From: Acetitomaculum ruminis DSM 5522
Lineage (GTDB): Bacteria; Bacillota; Clostridia; Lachnospirales; Lachnospiraceae
Assembly (NCBI RefSeq): GCF_900112085.1
Contig: NZ_FOJY01000010.1
Coordinates: 60,220-124,219 of the forward strand
DNA: 64,000 nucleotides
Direction: 5' to 3'
The translations under genes and the position numbers were made by a program. Shown here piece after piece: positions 44,098-52,970 of the stretch; the first letter of the stretch is position 1; each line of letters opens with the position of its first letter. Below the pieces are notes generated by a model, which saw nothing but the letters and a program-made list of their open reading frames with translations, had not been told where the DNA came from and made no database searches.

Positions 44098-44889
44098 TTA
44101 AAGCTCCTTCCATTTTTTAGAAAGCTCATAAGGTGCGTCACTTTCCATAAAGGCTTTTCCTATAAGGCAGCCATCAATCCCTATATTTTTAAGAAATTCA
44201 ATATCTTTGTCAGTATTTATTCCGCTTTCTGAGATAAAGCATTTATCCTTTGGAATGTATTTTTTTAGGCGTTTTGTGGTTTCTAATTTTATGGAAAAAT
44301 CTCTTAAATCCCTGTTATTTACTCCGATTATTTTCCCATCGCAATAAAGGGCTTTTTCTATTTCTTCTTCATTGTGAACTTCAATAAGGGCATCCATTTT
44401 AAGTTCTTTAGTAAGTTCATAAAAGGCTTTCATTTCCTCTTTTTCAAGAATTGCCGCAATAAGAAGTATGGCATCTGCCCCTATGGCCTTGGCTTCATAA
44501 AACTGATATTCATCAATCATAAAGTCCTTTCTTAACATGGGAATTGTAGTCATTTGTCGGATTTGTTTGAAATGTTCAATATTTCCGTTAAAATGATCCT
44601 CTTCTGTAAGAGTGCTTATGGCATCTACCCCTTTTGAATATTGATTTATTCTTTCTTCAAGGCTTAAGTTATTTTTTATATTTCCAAGGGAAGGAGATGC
44701 CTGTTTAAATTCTCCTATAATGGATAGTCCCGTTTTTGTCATTGCCTCATAAAAGCTTTCCTTTTTAGGATTTTCTTTTTCTTCTTTTAATTTTTCATAA
44801 GAGCACTTTTTTACTTCCTCTAAAGAGGTTGTTTTTTTATGTTCTATTAGCCGTAACTTTTTGTCCTCAACTATTTTGTCTAATATCAT
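44098..44889 (-). CDS. trpC: indole-3-glycerol phosphate synthase
   Basis: Closes the indole ring from CdRP. The 263-residue barrel has IIGEFKQASPSLG, MLRKDFMIDEYQ, ALIEVHNEEE and IIGVNNRDLRDF, the substrate and catalytic segments. It follows trpG by 20 nt. Confidence 0.96.
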   Translation of the reverse strand: MILDKIVEDKKLRLIEHKKTTSLEEVKKCSYEKLKEEKENPKKESFYEAMTKTGLSIIGEFKQASPSLGNIKNNLSLEERINQYSKGVDAISTLTEEDHFNGNIEHFKQIRQMTTIPMLRKDFMIDEYQFYEAKAIGADAILLIAAILEKEEMKAFYELTKELKMDALIEVHNEEEIEKALYCDGKIIGVNNRDLRDFSIKLETTKRLKKYIPKDKCFISESGINTDKDIEFLKNIGIDGCLIGKAFMESDAPYELSKKWKEL

Positions 44890-44909
44890 TTTTTTACCTT
44901 TTCTTTCTA

Positions 44910-45479
44910 CTAGATATTTCCGTTTACAAAGTTTTCAAGCAGCCGTTTTCCGTGTTCTGTAAATATAGACTCTGGATGAAACTGAAGTCCCACGCAAGGA
45001 TAATTTTTATGCCTCATTGCCATAATTTCCCCGTCATCTGTTTGTGCCATTATTTCAAAAAAATCCGGCAGACCTTCTTTTGAAACAGCAAGAGAGTGGT
45101 ATCTGGCAACTTTTATAGGACTTTCAATCCCTGAAAATATGCCTTCTTTATTATGTTTTATAAGAGACTGCTTTCCGTGAAATATTTCTTTTGCATAGGT
45201 AATTGTCCCCCCTAAGGCTTCCCCAATGCATTGATGTCCCAGACATATGCCAAGAATTGGGATTTTATCGTAAAATTCCTTTACCACTCTTAGGCAAATT
45301 CCTGCTTCTTTAGGACTTTTTGGCCCTGGAGAGAGTATTATTTTTTCCGGCATCTCATTTCTTATTTCTTCAATGCTTATTTTGTCATTTCTGATAACTT
45401 TTATGTCCCTTGTAAATGTGCCTACATATTGATACAGGTTGTAGGTAAATGAATCGTAATTATCTATAAGTAAAATCAT
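44910..45479 (-). CDS. trpG: anthranilate synthase glutamine amidotransferase subunit
   Basis: Supplies ammonia from glutamine to TrpE. The 189-residue class I amidotransferase has the nucleophile in GICLGHQCIGEA and the His-Glu pair in QFHPESI. The start overlaps the trpE stop by 4 nt. A role shared with PabB is possible but no pab genes are near. Confidence 0.95.
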   Translation of the reverse strand: MILLIDNYDSFTYNLYQYVGTFTRDIKVIRNDKISIEEIRNEMPEKIILSPGPKSPKEAGICLRVVKEFYDKIPILGICLGHQCIGEALGGTITYAKEIFHGKQSLIKHNKEGIFSGIESPIKVARYHSLAVSKEGLPDFFEIMAQTDDGEIMAMRHKNYPCVGLQFHPESIFTEHGKRLLENFVNGNI

Positions 45480-46879
45480 AAGTTTTCTTCCTCCACCAGT
45501 GTTTTTGCCAGTGCCATTACCTTATTACAGCATTCCTTATATTCGTTTTCGCCAATGGAATCTGCAACGATTCCGGCTCCGGCTTGAAGATATACCTTAT
45601 CAGCTTTTTTTATCATGCTTCTTATTGTTATGCAAAAGTCCATATTTCCCGAAAAATCAATATGTCCCGTAGCTCCTCCGTAAAGTCCTCTTTTAGAATT
45701 TTCCAGTTCCTCAATAATTTCCATAGCCCTGATTTTTGGGGCTCCGGACAAGGTTCCTGCCGGAAGAAATGAGCCTACTAGGTCAAGAGGGTGGCAGGAA
45801 ATTATTTTTCTTCCCTCTACCATGGAGCAAATGTGCATTACATGAGAATAGTTTTGCACTTCCATAAATCTTGTGACTTTTACGCTGCCAAATTCTGATA
45901 TTTTTCCCATATCATTTCTTGATAAATCCACCAGCATGGCATGTTCTGCCTTTTCTTTTTCATCATCAAGAAGTTCTTTTTTTAACATTTCATCTTCTTC
46001 TTCATTTTTTCCTCTTGGTCTTGTTCCTGCTATAGGACAGGTATAGACTTTTTTATCCTGGAGTTTTACTAACATTTCCGGTGAGGAGCCGATGAGCTCA
46101 AAGTCACCGAAGTTAAAGTAATAAAGGTAAGGAGAAGGGTTTACTTCTCTTAATTTTTTATAAAGGTCAAAGCCCTTTTGTTTGCTTTGTATGGTCCATC
46201 TCTGGGAGAGGACTGTTTGAAAAACATGACCTTCTTTTATGTATTCCTTTATTTTATCCACCTTTTGGCTATAATCTGTTAAGCTGTCGGATTTATGTAT
46301 TATTTTTCCATCTCTTACAAATTTTTTTTCTTTATTTTTTGGAGCTGTTCTACATTTTTGTGTCATTTGTTCAGCCAGTTTCAAGGCTCTTTTTTTGCCT
46401 TCTTCATTATCTTCATCAAGGACAATGGCACTTAAGGTTTCCGCTACATGGTCAATTACCACAAAGTTTTTCATTAGCATCATTTGAATGGTATCAATAC
46501 CGATTTCGTCCGGATTTTCTTTGGGAAGTTTCTCAAAATATCTTATATAGTCATATCCAAGACTTCCTACAAGGCCGCCCTTAAAAGGAGAGTTGTCATC
46601 GGATAATATTTCAAAGTCCGAATAATACTCTTTTAGAAGTTCTAAAGGATTTCCCTCTTTTACGATTTTTTCTCCCTTTGAATTTTCTATTATTAAGGAG
46701 TTTTTCTCAGAGCGGATTATTTCCTCGGGATTTGCCCCCATAAAGGTGTATCTGTCGTAGTTTTTATCATAGCTTTCCAGCAAAAAGCCTTTGTCTTCCC
46801 CTACCAGGGCTTCGTACATGTCAATGGATAGTTCATCAACTATGCTGATTGTTTTTTTGTACAGTCTTAATCTTCTCAT
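45476..46879 (-). CDS. trpE: anthranilate synthase component I
   Basis: Makes anthranilate from chorismate with ammonia from TrpG. The 467-residue chorismate-binding enzyme contains LLES (about residues 31-34), the element that binds tryptophan for feedback inhibition, and DLSRNDMGKI, GTLSGAPKIRAMEI, GGATGHIDFSG. Length is near the usual 460-520. AAGAAGGAG precedes the ATG, and a T-box leader controls it. Confidence 0.96.
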   Translation of the reverse strand: MRRLRLYKKTISIVDELSIDMYEALVGEDKGFLLESYDKNYDRYTFMGANPEEIIRSEKNSLIIENSKGEKIVKEGNPLELLKEYYSDFEILSDDNSPFKGGLVGSLGYDYIRYFEKLPKENPDEIGIDTIQMMLMKNFVVIDHVAETLSAIVLDEDNEEGKKRALKLAEQMTQKCRTAPKNKEKKFVRDGKIIHKSDSLTDYSQKVDKIKEYIKEGHVFQTVLSQRWTIQSKQKGFDLYKKLREVNPSPYLYYFNFGDFELIGSSPEMLVKLQDKKVYTCPIAGTRPRGKNEEEDEMLKKELLDDEKEKAEHAMLVDLSRNDMGKISEFGSVKVTRFMEVQNYSHVMHICSMVEGRKIISCHPLDLVGSFLPAGTLSGAPKIRAMEIIEELENSKRGLYGGATGHIDFSGNMDFCITIRSMIKKADKVYLQAGAGIVADSIGENEYKECCNKVMALAKTLVEEENL

Positions 46880-46902
46880 TTTTTACTCCTTCTTAAAAAT
46901 AT

Positions 46903-47273
46903 TAAAAAAGTCCCCGGGATTTATAATCCCAGGGACGATATTATCGTGGTGCCACCCATTTTCATTATGATTCACATTACTTTTAGTAAAAATATTTATA
47001 AAAAAAGACAACTTCCCGAAACCGGAAAATCGCCACCGCTTATCATAACCTCTATTCAAATACGAGGCTTTAATATTCTTAAAACCTGATATTCTACCCC
47101 TGTAACGTGAGGACACGGCATCCGCTACTAAGACAACTTTTCGCTTTGCGTCTAACAAACCCATTCCCTAAAAGCGTCGCTATCTGCTCACACCAAACGC
47201 AGACTCTCTGAAAACTTCATCTAAAAGGTACTATTTTTGCTCAAAGACTTTAATACTTTATCAAATTAATCTA
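46903..47273 (-). ncRNA. T-box riboswitch (tRNA-Trp) of the trp operon
   Basis: On the minus strand, a leader of about 370 nt ends in the T-box GGTGGCACCACG (46945-46956), which pairs with the NCCA end of uncharged tRNA, and a terminator GTCCCTGGGATT/AATCCCGGGGAC followed by six T's (46904-46936). Stem I begins near 47210 (AGAGAGTCTGCG). AGGGAATGGGTTTG, near 47155-47170, offers TGG as specifier codon, fitting a tryptophan operon. Low charged tRNA-Trp would favour the antiterminator and expression of trpE-D. Confidence 0.9.
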
Positions 47274-47279
47274 TTACAA

Positions 47280-47308
47280 CTATAACATCGCCTTTATAGA
47301 TGTGTCAA
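47280..47308 (-). promoter_or_regulatory. sigma-A promoter of the trp operon
   Basis: TTGACA (47303-47308), 17 bp spacer, TTATAG (47280-47285) on the minus strand; start near 47273. Confidence 0.8.
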
Positions 47309-47345
47309 CCCCAATTTTTATATTTTCTAAAAAATTTAAATAAAA

Positions 47346-47380
47346 AAGAAAATAGTCCAATTACAAAAATGTAATCGGAC
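47346..47380 (-). terminator. terminator of the two-component operon
   Basis: Minus strand GTCCGATTAC and GTAATTGGAC form a 10-bp stem (one G-U), followed by a T-rich run. Confidence 0.8.
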
Positions 47381-47382
47381 CA

Positions 47383-48192
47383 TTAATGTGTTGCTTTATT
47401 TAACCGTATAAAAAAGCTTGATCCCTTTCTAGGATTACTTTCGCACCAGATTTTCCCCGAATGGGTTTCAATGATGGTTTTTACAATGGTAAGACCTAAG
47501 CCACTTCCGGTTTTGCTATCGGGAGTTCTGGCTTTTGATACTTGAAAAGAGTGCTCAAAAATCTTATCCAGATAGCATTTTTCAATACCTATGCCAGTAT
47601 CGTTTATGCTAAAGATTACAAAGCTTTCTGAATTTTCCTCCAGTTTAAGAAAAATCTTTGCCCCAGCAGATGAGTATTTTAGAGCATTGTAAAAAAGATT
47701 ATCCAAAGCCCGAACCATTTTATCCATGTCAATTTTTACCCTGCAATTTAAATTTTGGGGTATATTTAAGGATAACTCTCTATCTTTAAATTCATCCCGA
47801 CTTTCTATATCAAAAAAGTACTCCTCAAGAAAACAGCCTAAATCAATTTCCTCAAAATGATAAATATCCTTTGCCTGCTGCTCTAAGGTTAGAAGAAAAT
47901 ATAAATCAGAAATAAGTTTTTGAAGTCCTAAAGTCCGTTTATCCATCATTTCCAAAAGTGAATCCAGCTCTTCATCGCTTAAAGAATTTTTACTTCTCAT
48001 GGAAATTATGTAATCAAGGCTGCTTCTAAAGGCATTTACCGGAGCTCTTAAATCGTGCGCTATATCTGATAACATCCTAAGTCTTTCTTTTTCTTCTTCT
48101 TTTATTTTTTTATTGGCCTCTAATAATCGTAAGGTCAGGTCGTCAACCTGGGAAATTAAAGGTTTTTTAAAAGTTTTGTTTTCATTATTCAT
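47383..48192 (-). CDS. soluble sensor histidine kinase
   Basis: The 269-residue kinase has a short N-terminal coiled-coil segment (about 12-45), the phosphoacceptor H-box in SDIAHDLRAPVNAF, the N-box DNLFYNALKYS, the G1 box NDTGIGIE and G2 GSGLGLTIVK. No membrane segment or separate sensor domain is visible, so it senses through the short N-terminal region or through partners. It follows the response regulator by 6 nt. Confidence 0.9.
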   Translation of the reverse strand: MNNENKTFKKPLISQVDDLTLRLLEANKKIKEEEKERLRMLSDIAHDLRAPVNAFRSSLDYIISMRSKNSLSDEELDSLLEMMDKRTLGLQKLISDLYFLLTLEQQAKDIYHFEEIDLGCFLEEYFFDIESRDEFKDRELSLNIPQNLNCRVKIDMDKMVRALDNLFYNALKYSSAGAKIFLKLEENSESFVIFSINDTGIGIEKCYLDKIFEHSFQVSKARTPDSKTGSGLGLTIVKTIIETHSGKIWCESNPRKGSSFFIRLNKATH

Positions 48193-48198
48193 TAAATT

Positions 48199-48885
48199 TC
48201 ACCTTGCACTGAATTTATAACCTTTAGACCAGATGGTTTCAATTAACTCGTTATCTTTGGCATAGGCATTTAATTTTTTACGAAGTCTGGATACCTGCAC
48301 CATAACCACTCGCCTGTCATCCTCAGAATACATTCCAAACATTTCCTTTCCTATATCTTCAAAAGTGACTATGTCCCCTTCCTTTTCTAAGAAAAATGAC
48401 AAAAGCTGGTATTCTCTTTTAGAGAGGGATATTTCTTCATCCATCCAGGATACTTTATGGGATTTTTCATCTATGGAAAGGTTTCCGAAATTTTTTATGG
48501 AAGAATTGTTGTCATAAGTCTGACTTCTTCTGATATTTGCAATTATTCTGGCTTTTAATTCCAAAAGAGAGCAAGGTTTTTCAAGATAATCATCTCCCCC
48601 AAGACTAAACCCCTTTATTTTAGCTTCTTCATCTATTTTTCCTGACAGAAACAAAATTGGAACTTTAGTAATTTTTCTAAGAGCTTTACATATTCCAAAA
48701 CCGTCAATATCAGGCATCATTACGTCTAATACAATAAGGTCGGGAGAAAAGTTTGTTACAATTTTTTTAGCTTCTTTTGCTGAATTTGTTACTTTTACCT
48801 TAAAACCTTCTGTTTCAAAGTATTTTTTATTTATTTTAAGAACTTCTAGATCATCATCTACGAACAATAATTTTTTTTCAGACAT
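48199..48885 (-). CDS. OmpR-family response regulator
   Basis: The 228-residue protein has a receiver (FVDDDLEVL, phosphoacceptor in IVLDVMMPD, LSGKIDE, LEKPCSL) and a winged-helix DNA-binding domain (LSKREYQLLSFFLEKEG, VMVQVSRLRKKL, IWSKGYKFS). It is the partner of the downstream soluble kinase. The target genes are not shown; the GH3 and trp genes are neighbours only. Confidence 0.93.
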   Translation of the reverse strand: MSEKKLLFVDDDLEVLKINKKYFETEGFKVKVTNSAKEAKKIVTNFSPDLIVLDVMMPDIDGFGICKALRKITKVPILFLSGKIDEEAKIKGFSLGGDDYLEKPCSLLELKARIIANIRRSQTYDNNSSIKNFGNLSIDEKSHKVSWMDEEISLSKREYQLLSFFLEKEGDIVTFEDIGKEMFGMYSEDDRRVVMVQVSRLRKKLNAYAKDNELIETIWSKGYKFSAR

Positions 48886-48940
48886 ATTTTCATCTCCTGT
48901 TAGATTAAAAAACAGATAAAAAGTCTAAAGCTTATAATGT

Positions 48941-48970
48941 AAAAAGAGCCTTCTTAAGGGAAAGCTCTTT
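48941..48970 (-). terminator. terminator after the PqqD-like gene
   Basis: Minus strand AAAGAGC (48964-48970) pairs with GCTCTTT (48943-48949), followed by T's. Confidence 0.75.
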
Positions 48971-48978
48971 AAGGATAG

Positions 48979-49251
48979 TTAACTAAGTTCAATAAGTCCC
49001 TTAGACTTAAGCTCTTCAAGAAAATCGACTACTGAAGCCTTGCATTCTTCAGGATTTACATCATAAATTTCAAGAAGCTTATCAATGATTTCCCCAATGG
49101 TAGTTTCGGTTTGGATAAAATCCCATATATCTGTGGCAGAGCCTTTTAGAAGATAATAATTTCCGGTTTCAAAATCAACCATTGCTTTTTCGTCATTTAA
49201 AGTAGCTACTTCTATCTGTTTTACAAGTTTTACCTTTGTACTGTTTTCCAT
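48979..49251 (-). CDS. PqqD-like protein (RiPP recognition element), orphan
   Basis: The 90-residue protein has the PqqD winged-helix pattern: VKQIEVATLNDEKAMVDFETGNYYLLKGSATDIWDFI split across two beta-strand and helix units, then TIGEIIDKLLEIYDV and a C-terminal FLEELKSKGLIEL helix. PqqD-type domains bind leader peptides of ribosomally made peptides and pass them to radical SAM enzymes. No such enzyme or precursor is adjacent. ATG at 49251 is chosen because AAGGAG lies 9 nt upstream; the in-frame ATG at 49281 lacks one. Confidence 0.75.
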   Translation of the reverse strand: MENSTKVKLVKQIEVATLNDEKAMVDFETGNYYLLKGSATDIWDFIQTETTIGEIIDKLLEIYDVNPEECKASVVDFLEELKSKGLIELS

Positions 49252-49542
49252 ATTCCTATACTCCTTAGGCTTTTTTGCCAATTTACATAATTATTTTACA
49301 AATCTTTTCTCTGTTTTTAATTTTACTATAAAAAAGCATTGTAATACAAGTGTCACAGCTAAAAAACTATGAAAGTATTATTATCATTATCAAAAAAGCT
49401 TATTTTTATCCGATGTAAATATTGTAATTATAAATATAACGATAAAATAAGAATTTATTGTAGGTTACCAATAATATTTATCAGTACATGTAATTTGGGA
49501 AGTTTTTTGTTTTCAAGGGTGATTTATAAGGAGGGGACAATT

Positions 49543-52092
49543 TTGTCAGAAATATTTGCTTCTAAGGGTCCGGATATTGAACAAAGAGAGATAAAACATA
49601 TTTTTAAAGCTGGGGAAATTGCCCATGAATGTATGGTTTTACTTGAAAATAACGGTATATTACCTCTTAAACCTGGAAAAGTGGCTCTTTATGGAAATGG
49701 TGCCAGAAGGACTGTTACAGGGGGAACCGGTTCAGGAGAGGTTAATTCCAGAAATATTATTTCTATAGAAGATGGCCTTATTACGGCAGGCTTTGAGATT
49801 AATACAGGTAACTGGCTAAACAGGCAGGAAGAAAATGTTGAATACAATAAAAGTCTTTATAATAAAATGATTAAGGAAGAAGCGATAAAAAACAACATGC
49901 CTCTTACGGCAGTGGTTTTTGACCATCCTTTTAAGGAACCTGAACCTATTCCCATAAAGGGTGATGATATAGATCATGAATCTAAAACAGCCATTTATGT
50001 TCTTTCGAGGATTTCGGGAGAGGGGTTTGACCGTTTTTGTAAGCCGGGGGATTATTTGCTTTTTGAACAGGAAAAGATAAATATTGCAAGGCTTATTAAA
50101 AATTATAAAAATGTTATAGTTATATTAAATATTGGTGCCGTAATGGATCTTTCATTTTTTAAGGAAATTGAAGGTATAAGTGCCCTTTTGTTAATGACTC
50201 AGCTTGGAAGTACAGGGGGAGAAGCTTTAGTGGAGGTTTTAACAGGAGAATCTACTCCTTGTGGAAAAACTACTGATACCTGGGCCTATGATTATTATGA
50301 TTATCCTTCTTCCATGAATTTTTCTCATAATGAAAGTGTATATGAGGAAGTATATGAAGATGGGATTTATTTAGGCTACAGATACTTTGACAGCTTCTTA
50401 AAAAAGCCTCTTTATCCTTTTGGATACGGCTTATCCTATACTGAGTTTGACATAAAGGTTAAAGGAATAAAATTAAAGAAAACAAAGGCAACTCTTTTAG
50501 TTAATGTAAAAAATATCGGTGATAAATATGCCGGTAAAGAGGTTGTAGAGGTTTATTATTCTGCGCCACTTGGAAAGCTTGATAAACCTTTTAAAGAGCT
50601 TATTGCCTTTAAAAAGTCAGGACTTTTAGAGCCAAAAGAGGAAGAGCTTTTAGAAATAGAATTTGATTTAAGGGATATGGCTTCTTATAGTATGCAGGAT
50701 GCTGCCTGGCTAATGGAAGCAGGAGATTATACCTTACTTGTGGGAAATTCCAGTGATAATTTAAAAGCCGTAGCTTTATTTAATCTTGCAATTCCTGTTA
50801 AGACAGAGCTTTTAAAGAATCTGTTTGATGTGGATATGGAGCTGGAAGAAATAATTCCTGTGGATAAGCCTGATATTAAAATTCCGGCAAGAATTAAAAA
50901 AATTTTAATTGACCCTTCTGATATTGTGGCTAAAAAGGCTGAATATCAAGAGGAAAGGAAGGAATTAAAAACTGATAAAAAGGAAGTAATCACTGCCAGA
51001 GATGTTTTAGATAAAAAGGCATCTTTAGAGGAATTGGTGGCTCAATTATCTGTTGAAGAAATGGCTAATTTATGCGTTGGAAGTTTTAGGGCAGAGAAAG
51101 GAAGCATTATAGGAGATGCATCCCATTTTGTACCCGGGGCAGCAGGAGACAGCTCATTAATTTGTAAAGAAAGCCGGGGCATAAAAAATATAATTATGGC
51201 AGACGGACCTGCGGGACTTCGTTTACAGCCTCATTTTAAAACGGATAAAAATGGTAAACTCATTAAAGGAGGAGAGATTTTTTCCGATACCGTTAATCCG
51301 TTTGATGATAGTATTCCTGAAAGTGAAACTGTGGATTATTATCAATATTGCACTTCAATTCCAATCGGCTGGGGCCTTGCCCAGTCCTGGAATACGAAAC
51401 TTTTAGAAGAAGCAGGAGATTTGGTAGGAAGGGAAATGGAGCAGTTTAATGTTGATTTATGGCTTGCCCCTGCCTTAAATATTCACAGAAATCCTTTGTG
51501 TGGAAGAAATTTTGAGTATTTTTCAGAAGATCCCTTGATTTCCGGTAAAATGGCAGCAGCAATTACAAGAGGTGTTCAAAAACACAAGGGTAAAGGCACT
51601 ACAATTAAGCATTTTGCCGCAAATAATCAGGAGGATAACAGATATTTTGTCAATGCCCATATAAGTGAAAGAGCCCTTAGAGAAATCTATTTAAAGGGAT
51701 TTGAAATAGCAGTAAAAGAGTCACAACCTTTGTCAATCATGACTTCCTATAATCTGCTAAACGGCATTCACACTGCTAATTATTATGACCTTATTCAGTC
51801 AGCAGCAAGAGATGAATGGGGATTTGAGGGAATGGTAATGACTGATTGGTTTACCTCACAAAATATGCCGTTTCAATCAGGCCAATATAAGCCCAAATAT
51901 CCTATATCTGCTTCTACAGGCTGTATATTTGCAGGAAATGATTTACAGATGCCGGGATGTGAAAAAAATGTAGAAGATATAATTGATGCAGTTAAAAACA
52001 ATAAGGAAATAGACGGTTTTAAAATTACCAAAGCCGATTTACAGTTTAATACATTAAATATTTTAAGAATTGTTTTAAAAACTATGGAATAA
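49543..52092 (+). CDS. glycoside hydrolase family 3 beta-glucosidase with permuted domains
   Basis: The 849-residue enzyme begins with the domain usually found second, an alpha/beta sandwich (about 20-280; AHECMVLLENNGILPLKPGKVALYG, TGGTGSGEVN), then a fibronectin III-like domain (about 300-430; PFGYGLSYTEF), a linker and finally the TIM barrel (about 500-849; IIMADGPAGLR, KHFAANNQEDNRY, GMVMTDWF). Asp768 in MTDW is the expected nucleophile. Such inversion is known in Butyrivibrio and Ruminococcus enzymes. It has no signal peptide. TTG at 49543 is chosen because AAGGAGGGG lies 6 nt upstream; the in-frame ATG at 49369 lacks one. No transporter is linked. Confidence 0.88.
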   Translation: MSEIFASKGPDIEQREIKHIFKAGEIAHECMVLLENNGILPLKPGKVALYGNGARRTVTGGTGSGEVNSRNIISIEDGLITAGFEINTGNWLNRQEENVEYNKSLYNKMIKEEAIKNNMPLTAVVFDHPFKEPEPIPIKGDDIDHESKTAIYVLSRISGEGFDRFCKPGDYLLFEQEKINIARLIKNYKNVIVILNIGAVMDLSFFKEIEGISALLLMTQLGSTGGEALVEVLTGESTPCGKTTDTWAYDYYDYPSSMNFSHNESVYEEVYEDGIYLGYRYFDSFLKKPLYPFGYGLSYTEFDIKVKGIKLKKTKATLLVNVKNIGDKYAGKEVVEVYYSAPLGKLDKPFKELIAFKKSGLLEPKEEELLEIEFDLRDMASYSMQDAAWLMEAGDYTLLVGNSSDNLKAVALFNLAIPVKTELLKNLFDVDMELEEIIPVDKPDIKIPARIKKILIDPSDIVAKKAEYQEERKELKTDKKEVITARDVLDKKASLEELVAQLSVEEMANLCVGSFRAEKGSIIGDASHFVPGAAGDSSLICKESRGIKNIIMADGPAGLRLQPHFKTDKNGKLIKGGEIFSDTVNPFDDSIPESETVDYYQYCTSIPIGWGLAQSWNTKLLEEAGDLVGREMEQFNVDLWLAPALNIHRNPLCGRNFEYFSEDPLISGKMAAAITRGVQKHKGKGTTIKHFAANNQEDNRYFVNAHISERALREIYLKGFEIAVKESQPLSIMTSYNLLNGIHTANYYDLIQSAARDEWGFEGMVMTDWFTSQNMPFQSGQYKPKYPISASTGCIFAGNDLQMPGCEKNVEDIIDAVKNNKEIDGFKITKADLQFNTLNILRIVLKTME

Positions 52093-52098
52093 AAGAAA

Positions 52099-52135
52099 AG
52101 AAGCTGACCTGTGAAAAAGTGGTCAGCTTCTATTT
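52099..52135. terminator. bidirectional terminator
   Basis: AGAAGCTGACC (52099-52109) and GGTCAGCTTCT (52121-52131) form an 11-bp stem between the convergent GH3 and ABC importer operon ends. Confidence 0.85.
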
Positions 52136-52161
52136 GGAAGTTATAAAATTGATAGGCTTTT

Positions 52162-52959
52162 TTAATTGGCTAAAAGAATTCTGTCATTGTCTAATTCTTC
52201 GCCTGAACCGATTTTAAATTTATCAAGTAAATCCGCTGTTGTCAGGGATTTTTTCTCTTTTCCGGATACATCATAAATAATGTGTCCATCATTCATCATA
52301 ATAAGACGATTACCGATTGCAATGGCATCTTTCATATTATGAGTAATCATAATGGTTGTCAGATTATTATCATACACTACTTTCTCAGTAAGTTCAAGAA
52401 CCTTTTTTGCAGTTTTTGGATCCAGGGCTGCCGTATGCTCATCTAAAAGCAATATCTTTGGTTTTTTTAAGGTGGCCATTAAAAGGGTGATAGCCTGTCT
52501 TTGTCCTCCTGATAAAAGACCAACTTTTGAAAACAGGCGACTTTCAAGTCCAAGATCTAACATTGCCAAAAGCTCTTTGTATTCTTCTTTTTCTGACTTG
52601 TTTACTCCGTTTTTAAGATTCCTTTTTTTACCGCGGCGGGCTGCTATTGCAAGGTTTTCAATAATTTGCATATCTGCGCAGGTGCCGTTTAAGGGATCTT
52701 GAAAAACTCTTCCTATGTATTTTGCTCTTTTATGTTCTACAAGTCTGGTAACATTTTCACCATCAATTATTATTGAACCGGAATCTACAGGATATACTCC
52801 TGCAATCATATTTAGCATGGTTGATTTTCCGGCTCCGTTTCCGCCGATAACGGTTACAAAATCCCCTTCATTTAACTTAAGATTAAGGTCTATTAAGGCC
52901 TTTTTTTCATTAATTGTATGAGGATTAAAAGTTTTGTATACATTTTTTATTTCAAGCAT
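52162..52959 (-). CDS. ABC importer ATP-binding protein (TrpZ/LivG-type)
   Basis: The 265-residue ATPase has Walker A IGGNGAGKST (38-47), signature LLSGGQRQ, Walker B ILLLDEHTAALDP and the switch histidine in MITHNMKD. It couples ATP hydrolysis to uptake by the permease 11 nt upstream. The substrate is inferred from the binding protein of the same operon. Confidence 0.9.
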   Translation of the reverse strand: MLEIKNVYKTFNPHTINEKKALIDLNLKLNEGDFVTVIGGNGAGKSTMLNMIAGVYPVDSGSIIIDGENVTRLVEHKRAKYIGRVFQDPLNGTCADMQIIENLAIAARRGKKRNLKNGVNKSEKEEYKELLAMLDLGLESRLFSKVGLLSGGQRQAITLLMATLKKPKILLLDEHTAALDPKTAKKVLELTEKVVYDNNLTTIMITHNMKDAIAIGNRLIMMNDGHIIYDVSGKEKKSLTTADLLDKFKIGSGEELDNDRILLAN

Positions 52960-52970
52960 GATAATCCTCC

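Noticed and set aside
46883..47164. Minus-strand ORF of 93 residues upstream of trpE
   Set aside because: It lies within the T-box leader, has no ribosome-binding site and is explained by the RNA structure.
49369..49542. N-terminal extension of the GH3 enzyme from ATG 49369
   Set aside because: The 58 extra residues are AT-driven, with no domain match and no ribosome-binding site; AAGGAGGGG points to TTG 49543.
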